Part shown: positions 33,436 through 46,100 of the stretch, piece after piece | Layout of the letters: every line of letters begins with the position of its first letter | How positions within the stretch are numbered: the stretch's first letter is position 1 | From: Ascaris suum | Lineage: Eukaryota > Nematoda > Chromadorea > Rhabditida > Ascarididae | DNA: 64,000 nucleotides | Assembly (NCBI GenBank): GCA_013433145.1 | Contig: CM024178.1 | Location: 5,751,260-5,815,259, forward strand | Direction of reading: 5' to 3' | The notes under the pieces: generated by a model | The model's database searches: none | What the model saw: the letters and a program-made list of their open reading frames with translations, nothing else | Told to the model about the DNA's origin: nothing | Made by a program: the position numbers and the translations under genes

Positions 33436-35880
33436 ATGGACCAGCAGCATTACCCGATGGGAATTGAAGCGTAAGTACGCAGCGCAATGCTGTTTTCTTT
33501 CTTCTTCCTTCTCCATTTCACTCGTATCCATTTTCGCATCGTATTTATTCTATATACACACACATAGATCCATTTCAGAGAGCCCACCTTCGACTGTGAT
33601 CAAGTTGCGTGCGTATGTGAGGTGCTGCATCAGTCCGGTGACATCGAACGCCTCGTACTGTTTCCGTTTAACATCATCACAATTCTTCTCTCATCACCAT
33701 ATAAAAATTTCTTCTCATAACAATCCGATGGTTTTCATTTATAGCTATATTACTGTGGATTAGAACCAGCATATTTGCCTATTCTCAGTAATACGTTATA
33801 CTGCACATAATTCTTATAGTAATTCTCCATTTTCGGCACTCCCTCTGAGGAGTAATTTCGCTCCAATAATGGAAAATTAATTCGATTTATTATTTCTATT
33901 ATCAGTCACAAGAGACTACAGTCTCCCACTTTGTATAGTAATAATTCCATTACTTGAAACCAACAAACGAATCTTATTATGGATAGCACGTTGTCTTTAG
34001 AAAAATTTTTCCATGTTCGGAAGCGAAAATTCAATTAAGCATAGCCAAAAGGTGAATTCGATAAATTTGCACACCTCGCAATCGACTGACTGCCAAATGT
34101 TTTAGGATTTCCAAGCCACTCACTAAAAACAAAAATAAAAGCTAGTAGAATCTATTATGCATTATTGTTTTTTCTTCGGAAAATATCCTTTCAATTTTTC
34201 TTATATGAAAATAATCCTCATAGTGGAACTGATTAAAATTTTCAGGCGAAATTCATATGGGCAATTCCGAATCGTGAAGATTTTCGGCGCAATGAAAGTG
34301 TACTAAAAGCACAAGCATTCATTTGCTTTCATCGACAAAATTTCAAAGAGCTCTATCGTATATTGGAAAACAATCAATTCTCACCGGAAAATCATGCCGA
34401 ACTTCAAGATTTATGGCTCAAAGCACATTACACTGAGGTCAATATTCATAATTATTGCTCTACTCTAGCACTTTGGCAAACAGCACAAAATGATGGAGGA
34501 ATATGAACTTGGCGAAGGTGGAAAATTTTGTAGTCCATTCTCTTCATGAAATGATATCATTTTGTTGGAGAAAAATCGGAGGAAAATTAGGGTTTTAATG
34601 CGATAGTATCGGAAAAAATATGAAAATCCGCAGCAAAATACCTCACTTTTCAATTCTGTGTATTTATGAGATTTCTGGAATATGCCATATTCATTTATAA
34701 TTCAATTTTTTAGAACATTTTGTGAATGATAGATTGGAAAAGTACCCTATATAAGGAGAAGGAATTAGAGATGTGATCAGAATTGAAAGAATTGAAGTTA
34801 TAGAATAAGAATTTGCACATTAATTCCTTTTTGAATCGCGATACAGCTGTCGTGCAATTGTTTATGAAAGCGTTTTTACCTATGTGAGTCAATATGAGTT
34901 CAGTGAAATTCGACTCTAACAAAGGTGAGCGTTTTGCTGAGCAATAAAGAATTGTTTCATTCAGCAACGCTTTCAACAAAATTTTGTTCTCTTCTAGAAC
35001 AGCAATGCAAAATGTGCAATTTTTTAGGCCGAGAAAATACGTGGCCGTGAATTGGGTGCGGTCGGCAAGTACCGTATCCGAAGAAAGTTCCCACTGCCAA
35101 GGACAATTTGGGATGGTGAAGAGACGAGCTACTGTTTCAGGGTGTGTTCTTTGAAATTAACTATAATGGTAATAGCAGTGATAGCAACAACGACAATAAT
35201 ACTTCTGCTTGTGATAATGGAAATAATAGTGGTGATAATAATAATAGTAGTATTAATAATATCATATCGTGAGGCAAATAAGACTCTCAGAATCGTCGTT
35301 GTTTATTCATTTGTATACACTAAGATATTTGTGCTGATATATGACAAAAGTAGTTTTAATAATTTCAGGAGAAATCCAGATACACGTTAAAAAATTGGTA
35401 CTCAAAAAATCCATATCCATCACCAAAAGAGAAAAAAGAGTTAGCCGAAGAGACGCATCTAACGGTAACACAAGTATCGAATTGGTTCAAAAACAGACGA
35501 CAAAGGGATCGAGCTGCCGAAAATAAAGAAAGGTACGCCTACTTCACATTTTTACTAAGGTAATACTTATAACAGTTATAATTTCAAAATGTTTCAAATT
35601 TTCTATTGCTCACATGCAAAGTACCAGTGATTTCCGCTTGGCTGCTTGGTGAAAATTTGGGCTTATTCAGTGCGAACCGTCATACTATAAATAAAGAAAT
35701 CAAATTGTTTGTCCAGATCGTTTTTTTGTTCATCTGGTTGTCTTATCGATCGTCTTGTTTTCCAAATTGCCGGCCAGTTTGTATGTGTCATCACCTTCGT
35801 CAGTGCAAGTGCAATCTCAGTTGGCCACTATTACACTTGATGAAGCAGAACATGTGAACATCACTGAAAAAACTTCTTGA
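33436..35880 (+). CDS. six1/2 (ceh-33/ceh-34 class): SIX1/2-class homeobox gene, proximal-last-exon form
   Basis: Shares exons 1-5 (33436-35532) with the longer form. It then uses an exon at 35778-35880 after GCCGGCCAG, with stop TGA at 35878-35880. Exon 5 leaves two bases (AG) and this exon supplies one (T), so the frame is kept. The tail reads [21 protein letters not shown], then [13 protein letters not shown] and stop, giving 227 aa in all. AATAAA follows 91 bases later. The 3' splice site is not pyrimidine-rich, so it may be weak or regulated. The two forms share both DNA-binding and SIX domains and differ only after residue 193. Confidence 0.6.
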
Positions 35881-38800
35881 GACGAAATTATCGGATCTTA
35901 TGAATTCGCAAAATCCAACCACCTCTAACTGTTATGACTATTCTCAATTTTTGGTTATATATATTTTCGCAATAAAAAAGTCAACAACTTCACTCATCGT
36001 TTTATCTCCGCTATATTCAGCTTTGATGAAAATGTTCGCAAGCTCGATTATGTTTTTACATAATAACTATAGATAACACTTATTATACATAAGCACAATT
36101 TTAAGTTTTCACATCTATAGCAAAATACTGTAGTAGAAGCATAAACAATAAGCTTATCTCTTATAATTTTAACTTTCTTAGTCGTTATCTGTTTCTGTGA
36201 TAAGAATGACATAAGTCAAACATTAAAAGCACAGAAATGTCAGTAAATATGCGTTTAGTTACGCTTTATTAATTAATCAACTACCGCGCCTTATTGAATG
36301 ATGTATAAAACACATGAAACTGCTTCTTCCACGCGATGATAGTAATCTGCATTTTTCTTATGACAGTAATTTTGTGAGCTTCTAAACTTGTGGAAACAAT
36401 GGGAACGGTAAAGTCGGCTTGAAAGGTAAATACGCAACAACTTAACAATGATCGAGGCTAGTAAATTTTAGTAGTATTGAGTTCATGGCACTCGCATTAT
36501 TGGCAGCTATGTGCAACTTTCTGTTCAGAATTTTTCATAGGACGATTGCTGCCGTATAGTATAGTATGAAGTGCGTGCATGCAAACGTGTTTTCAACTCT
36601 TCGATTCAGGCAGTTGATGAAACGAAGAGAGAAATTGGGTTTTTTTTTGGTGGAATAAAATGAGAAAAGTAGGTGTGAATCTTTTAGATGCACAACCACC
36701 TTAGTGATAAAGAATCACAAATAATAAAATGATGCTTTCCCCTCCTGCGATAATCTGACACTAGATGATCTCATAACTATTCTAAAAAGCTCGTATAGCT
36801 ACATCACTGTATCTTATTTTCTGAGCTATACAGCAGACCCAACTCGAAAAATAAGCTGTGTTCATGTAGAAGGACTCCCCTTGGCATTTAAGAGATAATG
36901 GACGACATTAAGCCATAGATGGGATCTTTCAACACGTAGATGCGAATTCCTCGAAATAATTAGAGACATCAGCTGTAATGATAATCCTTGGAAATAATTA
37001 TTCGCTTAATGTAAATTGCAAGATCGCTATGAGTACCCGCGCCCCTCACTTTGCGGAAGGAGGACACTCACTGCAATCTTATCAACTGGAGAAGAGAAAA
37101 AAGTACCGTTTGCCTTTTTCCTTGAATACGTGTTAGCTAATGCCTTAAATTGTTGGCTATCAAAGATAACGAGCTTAAACCGGTGCTAGATGTAGTATGG
37201 TAAACAGACTTCACGGGGTTAGGTGATGTGTGCTGTTAAAGGTGGAGTATATTATTGCGTCTGGTGTGTTTATTTTCACGCTGACCTGCCCACTTGACAG
37301 GCACACCACCACCATACCACCGTATTTGCATATCATTTGCGTTTCCCGCCCTTTCTGTGTAAATACTTCCGCTCTTTTTTTCATCCATGGGTATAAACGA
37401 GATCGACGAATAATCTAGTATATACGAGTTCTATTCGATGATACAAGCTCCGAGAAATTAAGATCTTGTTGTCTTATGAGCCGTGGCTTGACAGAAATGA
37501 GGGGATGGTGGGGAGTAGGTGGAAGGAGAGGTGTGCTTTACTCAAGAACACGGCGATTGGTAGCCGAATGTTGAAAAACAAGTTCAGGTTGCATTTCCAT
37601 GGGGCCCAAAGAAAAGTATATTAACTAACGGAGCCACTCTCCCAATGCTGACTGGTGAGATGCAAGCTTTTTCAGCTCTGTCACTAAGAGGCTGCATAAA
37701 CATTCAAAAAAAACCCGATATGGCTTTAACAACAAGCCGTCCTATCAATCTCACTACTAGCTCAAATTCACTGGCGGAAATCCTTTGCTTGCATGCACCT
37801 ATCTTGTTGCATAGAAAGTTGCATACGCAGATTTCACGCCCACATCACTGTCCATAGTTCGTGAAGACGGCTATCAAGAGGAACGAAGCTGGGTTTTGGA
37901 AGCTATATCTACCTGTTTAAATTACCTGATACACGTATACAGGTATAGGAAAAAGCGCAAATCAATTGCGTGGACGGTAAATTAAATCTTAGCAAAATGT
38001 GAATGAATAGGCGGCATAGTTAAGACTACCATTGAGAAATGGACGCGCCGGTGGGATGGAGCAGATGGGTGGAGGTTGTGATGACCGCATCTGATTCAAA
38101 TAGTGTGTGATGAGGTCAGAATAGGGGCAGAATTTCGGAAGAATCCGTTCTCCTTCCTCCCCGACCTCCCCTCCCCTCCACCGTTTTCATTATTGTGACG
38201 CTTTATTAGCGCAATGTTCTTTCGGATTCCAGTGGGAATATTGATTATTGAAAACTCGACTATTACTCAAAACTATAAGAAATGTCACAGATTTTCTGCT
38301 CTGAATTTCTTTGTCGCTCAAGTTGATCGTAATCAATATTTTGCAATTTTGCAAGCAGGAATCATATGACAAAAAAGAAACGAGTGTTTTGTAATGTGAA
38401 GCTTATCCGTCGGATGTTGAAAAAAAAAAACAAAGGCAGACGATAGGTTCGCATCTGTTGGAAGAGACTGACTACGACTGGTAGGAAGATTGACACTGTC
38501 AACAGGTGATGCATCCGATGATCTGACATGTCTGCGAACATACCTGTGCCTAATCATTAAGAATTACAACGACAACTACATTATTGCTCACGTAACCCTA
38601 TAGCTCTACGTTCTTGCTGCCTAAGAATATGCTATGATTTCTATTGTGAATTAATTTGCACATCAAATTTTAGCGCACTTAGATTGTAACACAGCCTAAC
38701 TGTAGCAGAGTTATAATATAGCACAGCTAATGAGAAAAAAATATAGCATCATTCGACTATCGTCTCTCTTGCATTCACAGTGAGAAAAGAATTAAACTAA

Positions 38801-41800
38801 AGGCATAAATGCATAAGATTAATAATTTATGGAAGCCATGGATAACAGTATTCAGTGAAATCTCTCAGTAAGTGGTCACATGAGATGACAAGAACTTTTC
38901 TCAACATGATGCTTTCATTAGAGATAACACAGGGGGCATTTCTGCTTAAATATTATCTCAATCTTTCTTTGCTAATAAACCGATTAGAAAAATTTTTCCA
39001 ATGGATACATTTGAAATCGGCAATTAAAGTAAATTCCTCTCCTTATTGAAGCGTTTATGAAGGACTTCATGTGAAAATGATCCTCTTGAAATTCTTATTA
39101 AGTATGATTCGTACAACGCAAAACTCCCTATCTGGATTCTCTATGCTGTTGATATTTTTTATCTGCTGATGCTCTCCAACAGACATTTTAAGAGATGGGG
39201 ATTGGAGTAGGAGAATGAAGACGAGTTAAAATGTTTTCGTGTGCGATTTAATTTTAGGGATTATGATCGTATCAACTCCAAAAGACTGTTACATGACTTA
39301 TGAATATTTAACTCTCGTTCGCTGCATGAAAATCATCTCTGCAATATATCTTCTACATACATTGTATCATCCGTATCGTCTTTAGCAGATGTGGTCCTCA
39401 TATGTACAACTTAATACCTTTTGAGGAACTTTTCTTGAAAGAGATCGAAGAAACAAAGATGAACCATTTAATCTGCACCGGCCTTTCCTCTCCCTCAATG
39501 CGAAAGTAATTGTTGTTAGTGAGATGCATATTCGATCGACATATCCCACTGTTCGCTGTCTTATTCTCAAGTTTTGCACAACGCTTTCTGCCAGCTGTCT
39601 TCACATAATCCATCAATCTTGATTGACTAGAACCACATCTCGAAGCGTCATCGGTGAACCAGTGCTAAAAAAATTACACGCTTTTACTCAACAACGCAGG
39701 CACTTCCGTTCTTCTATGCATCTCCAAACAACTTCCTTAGTTGCGAGCCTCCATACTGTGGCGCAAAACTGGTTAGGGGCAAGAGAAGTGCAGCATCTTC
39801 CACCACGGAACAAAGAGGCTCAGATATGAAGCCCGATGCTTGAATGGACGCGATTTTTGGCTTGAGTTTAAGCGGGATTAAAACCATCTCCCCTTTTTAA
39901 ACCCAAAATGATTTCTGTATCTGGCTACACTTTGAGCCTCGTTTCGATTTCAATCGGGATTAGATTTAGGTCATCCTGAATCCTACAGGCACAATGCAAT
40001 CCCACTTCAGATCACAAGCGCAGCATACTGTAAAAAGGTTTTCATTTAGAGACGTACAAGCTGCGATGCCAGAACTTTCGCAAAACATTTAATAAGTTTA
40101 TTAATGAGAATATTGAGGATATTTAGAGATGTTAAGGAAAAAACATATTTCGAAGCTCAAGGAGTCAAAATTTCAATTTCAGGTCTCAGCCGAAACTATT
40201 TTAAGGGTTTTAAAGATGCTTAGCATCACCACAGGCTTAATTTCTGGATGACCATTTATAGCAGTATTTTTCACGGAGCTCATAGAGCCATAAATTTCCC
40301 CGAAAAATTTCTTGGAGCAGTTTTTGGACGCGCTAGATACCAACACATAATTTCAAGATGAGTTCTTACCTTGAAGTGCCTTTCTATAGGAGATCACATG
40401 TAAATGACTGGAGGGATCTTAAGAGTCCCAGAGTTGGCGAACATAAGGGAACAAATTTTGGAGCCAATTTTTTCGATTTCTCTTTGAACTCCACTTGCCC
40501 GAACGTGTGCCCTTCTTCAGAGCACTCGCGCACTTCCGTAACATAAATCCGATAGTTCTGTTTAAGGCCCCAGCACATCCTCCAAGCTTAATTTTCCATA
40601 TTCTCGTGCTTTGTGACTTTTCCTTTCATGCTCTTTATATTCAAAAAGAAAGCTCCTCCAAACAACTCTCGGTGACAACTCGGAACAAAGCGTATAGAAA
40701 GCTAGAAATGGTGTCTGGGGCGAGATGGGAGTCCTGCATATTGTAGCGACCAACAATAAAGACCATACTTCCATTCACCAACCTCCGAAAAGTCATCGAC
40801 CAACTTCGGTGAAAACCTGAGACTCAAAGTTTGCTTTCCTATGACGATGAAAACATTTTTTTAACGTTTCCGGGGTTCTTAGCATCTTCTCCCCCTCCTC
40901 AACTCCCTCCTTCATCAAGCTGGCTCTTGTTTCCACCCCCCGCTCCCTTTTATTGCCTTTACATTCCTCTCGTATCGTTTTTTCTTGCGCTCGTCTCCTA
41001 GTGAGCAAATGAAAACAGTTGCAAACAAAAACAAACGTCACATTAACGAACGTCTTCTTGATCGAGCTACAAATCCGAAGCATCCCCGTATCCTCTCCTC
41101 ATCGGTGGAAAAACAAACTGGAAAGGACAGTTTTTTCATTTTATCGAACCTCTCCCATCTCCGATTATATCACCACTTGTTCACATGCTAACTGAGGTGG
41201 TAGAAGAATACATCTGATCACAAGAAAGTTCGAGCTTGAATCATAAGTACTACCGGTTCCAACATCCGTCCTCAAAGCCAGAGTAGTACATTTTGCTGTT
41301 TGACGAAGTCGAAAACATATTAACTGGCGACATATTTAAGGAGCTTCATGAAACTAGTTTAATACCCAGAGTCGTTCGAGTTCATCAATGACACCGGAGT
41401 GACGCAACACACCCCAGTGTAGGAATAGCTCACTGATCAAAGCCAGTTTACTATATCAGCACAATGCTCAGCAATAAGTTTTCGTGGTGAAAAATAAACA
41501 ACACGCCAAGGGTAGAGCCATTGGCCAAGACTAGCGGGACCATAATATATTATTGCAGTCAATCGTTCCACACGTTGTAGAATTCGAGCAGTGATAACAT
41601 TTTTAGGCGTTCTGAATCCTTGAGTTTGCTCACACTTTTTCTAGAAAAATACGAACGTTATAAGCACTCCAACAGAGAGCAGTCATATTTGACCGTAAAT
41701 ATGTTGCATACTTTAGGTTTGAAGGATTAAATTTGCATTTGTTGGATAAAGTGCAAACCGTCTGAACCTTAAAAACTGTTTTCCATTTTATGTGGACTTA

Positions 41801-42593
41801 GGCAGTTTTATTTACTTTATCATCGAAAGTGCTCTTCGAGAATGCTCTTCGATGGTCTAGCAATGCTCTTCGGGGAACATACACTGTATTATGGGCTATA
41901 TAATGTAGAATAAGCGGTTATTTCTAACTCATTAGTATGCGAATTGCTGATGCGAAAAAATTCAACAACAATATTAAATATTTCTATGATGTTTTAGCAC
42001 ATTTCGTTTTTCAACACACGCAGAACCTGAATCCACCTGATTCGTTGTAAGTAAATTTAGGGAACAGTGGGGAACATAGTCGACACTAATACCGACAGTC
42101 TTTTCTCTAAAAAGTGTCATTCTGCGTTCAGTAATCACCTTTAAAGGAGCAAATTTATTTTTCGCACGCTTGGATTCTCGAGAAGAGAAAAGTGTAGGTG
42201 ATGGATCTTGAAGAAAACAAGCTTTTAAAAGAGCCAAAAGGTTTGCCGTCATAAAAATTTCTCGCCGATTTTCATAAAAACCTAAGTTTTTCTCACAGGT
42301 GGCTGAGAAATTAGACTAATAGGTCTTCATTTTGATGATAATTGCGGTAAGACCTGGATAAGCATCTAAATCCCCAGAACGTAAAATATTCCTCACTTTC
42401 CTCCCCCAAATATTAGTTAAAGCACCAGTAACATCTATCATTTGATACTGACATTGGCGTGATGTAGCAAATCAATTCTCATGACGTTATGCGAGAGGAA
42501 ACACAATTAACGAAAAAAGCCACAGTAATTTTCATTCTGATTACCTCTGTGCCAATCGCTGGTTTATAATAATTTTTGCCATAAGCCTTATAT

Positions 42594-42676
<83 letters not shown>

Positions 42677-45600
42677 CTCTCATGGAAGAAAGCAGGGGAG
42701 TGGGGGAGGGGGGAGGGGAGAGTGAGCTAAGAACCCTAACGTAAACCACTTACTCAAACGTTCGAAAATATTAATCAAGCCACTAATAATGCTGTTTTTT
42801 ATCAAATTCAAGCTGTTGCTTAGAGTAGAAACTTGAAAAAATGCTTTTGTGCTAGGACGATTTTGTTCAGTAAAAAAGTACGGGAGCGGCAGCTGGGAAG
42901 CTTGATACGATGTGCGCTTTTGCATCTCTTTCCTCCCAACAGCTACGGCACTGACTAAGGTATAATATGCACATTAATACCATGAGCGATTTCCTCAATG
43001 TGATCACCCGTACACATATTCCGCTTAAATCGTTGCTCTATTACCTGGCATAAATAAAAATTCAGAGATGTCAGCACTTTTAAATGGTTTTGTCTTCTTC
43101 CGACGTCAATGAATCAACATGGAATACGATATTAGTTGTTGGCCATGGTGTGTATTCCACTCAGCAAATTATATAACTCCATCTTCTGTGGTTCCGAGTT
43201 GAAATAACTGGACAGATACAGAAAAAGATGTCGCTTAAATTAAATTTTCTAAGGCATGAAAAGTGAATCCAAAATTTACGACATTTTTAAGCGCTAGAAT
43301 GACAGCATGATCAGTTACAATAAAATCTGAGAAAGAACTCACTGGATTACGTAGATTACAGTACTTTTCCGCTTAGGAAGAATAAAACCTTCGACATGAC
43401 CGAAGTCTAAAAATACAGGAAGTGAGTAGATCACTGCCGATCTTCACCCAAGCGTGCTTCCGAAAGTAGAGTTGACGAAAATGGCGTTTTTCAAATCCCT
43501 ATATGCTCACTTCTCACTGGCGTGACGGTCTCTTTGTTTAGCTCCTTCAAATGTCCACATCTCAAATAGATTTCTTCCTGAAGGCCCACTAACCTGAAAG
43601 CGGCAGAGTTGAATCGCATAAGGTTAAGCAAGAAGTTGTGGCAAACGTGCAACTTGTCATTAGACCCTGACTACACATGAATTCAGTAACCTGTGATCAC
43701 AGCTTTCATCATCAAATATGTTGAGGTCGGAGACGTCGTCCTTGACATTTTGCTTGAACCAAGAAGTATTTTGCCTGTTTTAAGTGCTGTCGCTGATTTG
43801 TCACCATTCGCCCTTTCCCTCCCGAACAAACAAAATAGCACAGATATGATTACCGTTGGTGAATTTCGCTCTGTGGGTTGTTTCAGTAGTCGTTTTAAGG
43901 CCTATTTAGTTGAAAACGTTACACATTAATTAAAAACAGATTCGTTGGTCACTGCTACAAGGGTTTGCAACAAACTGCTAAACATTCTGTTGCTTTATGC
44001 TGCAACGAATGCTTTTACATAATTCACTCCCTACATAGAACAATTGCTGCTGCAGAAATGAGTTGTATGGTCACTAGAAATTATTTGCATATGAATACAG
44101 AGAGCTGGAGCAGAAAGCATGAGCCATCTTCTTCGTCGGCGTTGGGAAAATTACGTGAGTTTATTTCGTTTTCTATATAGCTATCTGAGAATTTCAGAAC
44201 GTCGCACTATTCGCTGAGCTCCTTCAGCGGTGCATTATTTTGTGAATGCTCTAGTGATGTTGTAGTGATGAGCTATCGATGCACATCGGCTGCTTAGCCG
44301 TTAAAGCTTAAGGGCATTGTTTTTTCTGTCTTCAATTTTCCGAATGCTAGTTCGTTTTTATTGGTATCTTACAGTAAATTTTTCACTGACACGTTGTCAT
44401 GTTGTCAATGATTTTGTAGAATTGAAAGACGTATTGGTTGTCTGCTGAAGGGCAATAGCGATCAGTTTTTTTGTGGGTTTCCAGAAAATGAAGAAATATC
44501 CTGTGCAGTCTAATCAGTGCTGAGGTGATTTATTATAACAACTTGTGCATATGTGTCACTATTTGATTTATTTTTTGCATAATTTGGAGGAATTCTTTAT
44601 GTGTAGCATATTTTCTATAAATCGATCTCTATATGTATCATAGCATGTGTATATGTCTTTACAATACTTCTCTTCACTGCATTAAGGGTGATCAATTTGG
44701 TGAAGAAATTTTCACGAAATTTTATACTTAATAATATTTTCATTTAAATAATTGCTTTATCACCACAGATGCCTATCGCACCTGTTAAAATAGTGCAACA
44801 TCGCAGATAATGACCGCTTTATTTGGATGCATCCGAAAATACTCAACATGGCACTTGCCCATATAGTAATCAAAGCCTTGTTAAGCCATTCATATTCTGT
44901 GTTCATTCGTTTATGAGAGACTCGACAACAAAATATATCCATAATTCTCATTCTCATAGCGCATAGTTGTCCTTTTCTAAAAATCGTTCATTCTCTTCTC
45001 TTTCATGCATTCTATACTATTTTTTGTATTACACCAATGTACGCTGTGATGACATCCTTTGCAGATATACCTATGAATAACCCATCGATAAGTTTGGAAG
45101 TCCTGACTTCAGAAATTGCAAAAATTGAGCTGATCAAATTCGATAGATTCAATGCATTTTTCCTCCTTGTCGTATTTCATAGTCTGCAACTTCCTTCTAA
45201 GTTGTTGAATATTTTGTTCTTGAGTAACAGTGCTCTAATGTATTCCCAGCTTCGTATAGGCAAATTTTGAACCCTCCAAATGGCGGCGAGTATGAGATTT
45301 GAGATGCCTGAGAAACGATTTCATAGAATAACATGTTGTTAGGGCTTACACGTGCAACGTAAACGGATTAGCTTTTTGTTCGCAACAGGAAAATTTGGAT
45401 AGCCTGCCGGCCTACTTGGTGCGTTACTTCACTCGTTAAAAATTTCTGACGCACCACGTTCAGACTGTTAATGAATAGATGCTTCCACCTAGACATAAAA
45501 AGGGAGCAGAAAATTTTTATTATTACTGTAAACATGATATTGGTTGTTTGAAAGATATCGATCGTTGCTCACATATAGACTGGGCTGAAAGCACTAAGAT

Positions 45601-46100
45601 TGCCAACTTATTCTGCAGCAGCTTCATCGAGTACTGCAATCTTGTTATATTCAAATTTCCGGTCGACTAATATACTCGTTAAAATGTTCAACTTCAGCTC
45701 AGATCTTCTTAGACAATGTAAACAGCGCTGTCGCTGATGAGTAAATGGTTACGGAAACTGTATTCGATCACTCGATCGTGATATTTATAAGCATTCTTTT
45801 ATGCGAAAATTATCCAATAAAAGCTCGAAGGTTAATCCCAATTTGAATATGAATATAGTACTTCCATTTTTAAGTAATGCAACCGGTGAACGCAGAGAAG
45901 AATCGGATATATCAAGTGACGATGGTTTATGTGAGGCGAAACCACAGCTGATCGTTACACAACCGATCGGTATTCATCAAGAACCGATGCCATATCCTAA
46001 TCAATTTGCTCCGGGAATCAACTTCCCCTATGGTGCACATCCGTCGATGCAGTATTTGCCACCGGAAATGATCCACATGACTAATTATCACAATTTATGA
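33436..46100 (+). CDS. six1/2 (ceh-33/ceh-34 class): SIX1/2-class homeobox transcription factor, distal-last-exon form (6 exons)
   Basis: Exons: 33436-33470, 33579-33654, 34246-34437, 35028-35141, 35369-35532 and 45875-46100 (TGA 46098-46100). Every phase agrees; 268 aa against 284 for human SIX1. The SIX domain spans about residues 16-125 ([69 protein letters not shown]). The homeodomain spans about 128-190, with [12 protein letters not shown] and [17 protein letters not shown], then helix 3 [17 protein letters not shown] bearing the invariant W, F, N and R. ETSYCF plus NPYPSP and TQVSNWF identify the SIX1/2 class, not SIX3/6 (KTHCF) or SIX4/5 (ETVYCF). It is a nuclear DNA-binding regulator, working with Eya cofactors in this family. 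The distal tail is acidic ([10 protein letters not shown]), then P/Y/M-rich. An in-frame ATG at 33385 could add 17 residues. Confidence 0.9.
35971..35976 (+). terminator. Poly(A) signal AATAAA after proximal SIX last exon
   Basis: Canonical AATAAA 91 bases after the proximal stop at 35880, consistent with transcript ends here for the short form. Confidence 0.6.
35977..45874. other. Long SIX intron 5 / inter-exon DNA, ~9.9 kb
   Basis: No supportable gene. It includes ORFs up to 96 codons without domains, a C-rich tract near 38155-38183, a tandem TGCTCTTCGR motif at 41830-41872 and a TA array at 42597-42677. A candidate 54-base exon at 44109-44162 (acceptor ATACAG, donor GTGAGT) reads into a stop in the SIX frame. 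Intronic enhancers are plausible but unidentified. Confidence 0.5.
42597..42677. repeat. (TA)n microsatellite, followed by G-rich tract
   Basis: TA repeat of about 80 bp with one TATTA interruption, followed within 20 bases by GGGGAGTGGGGGAGGGGGGA (42695-42714), a G-quadruplex pattern. Confidence 0.95.

Noticed and set aside
44109..44162. Candidate SIX exon between ATACAG and GTGAGT
   Set aside because: In the SIX frame it reads RELEQKA and then a stop before reaching its donor, so it cannot link to the distal exon. A third isoform cannot be excluded but has no other support.
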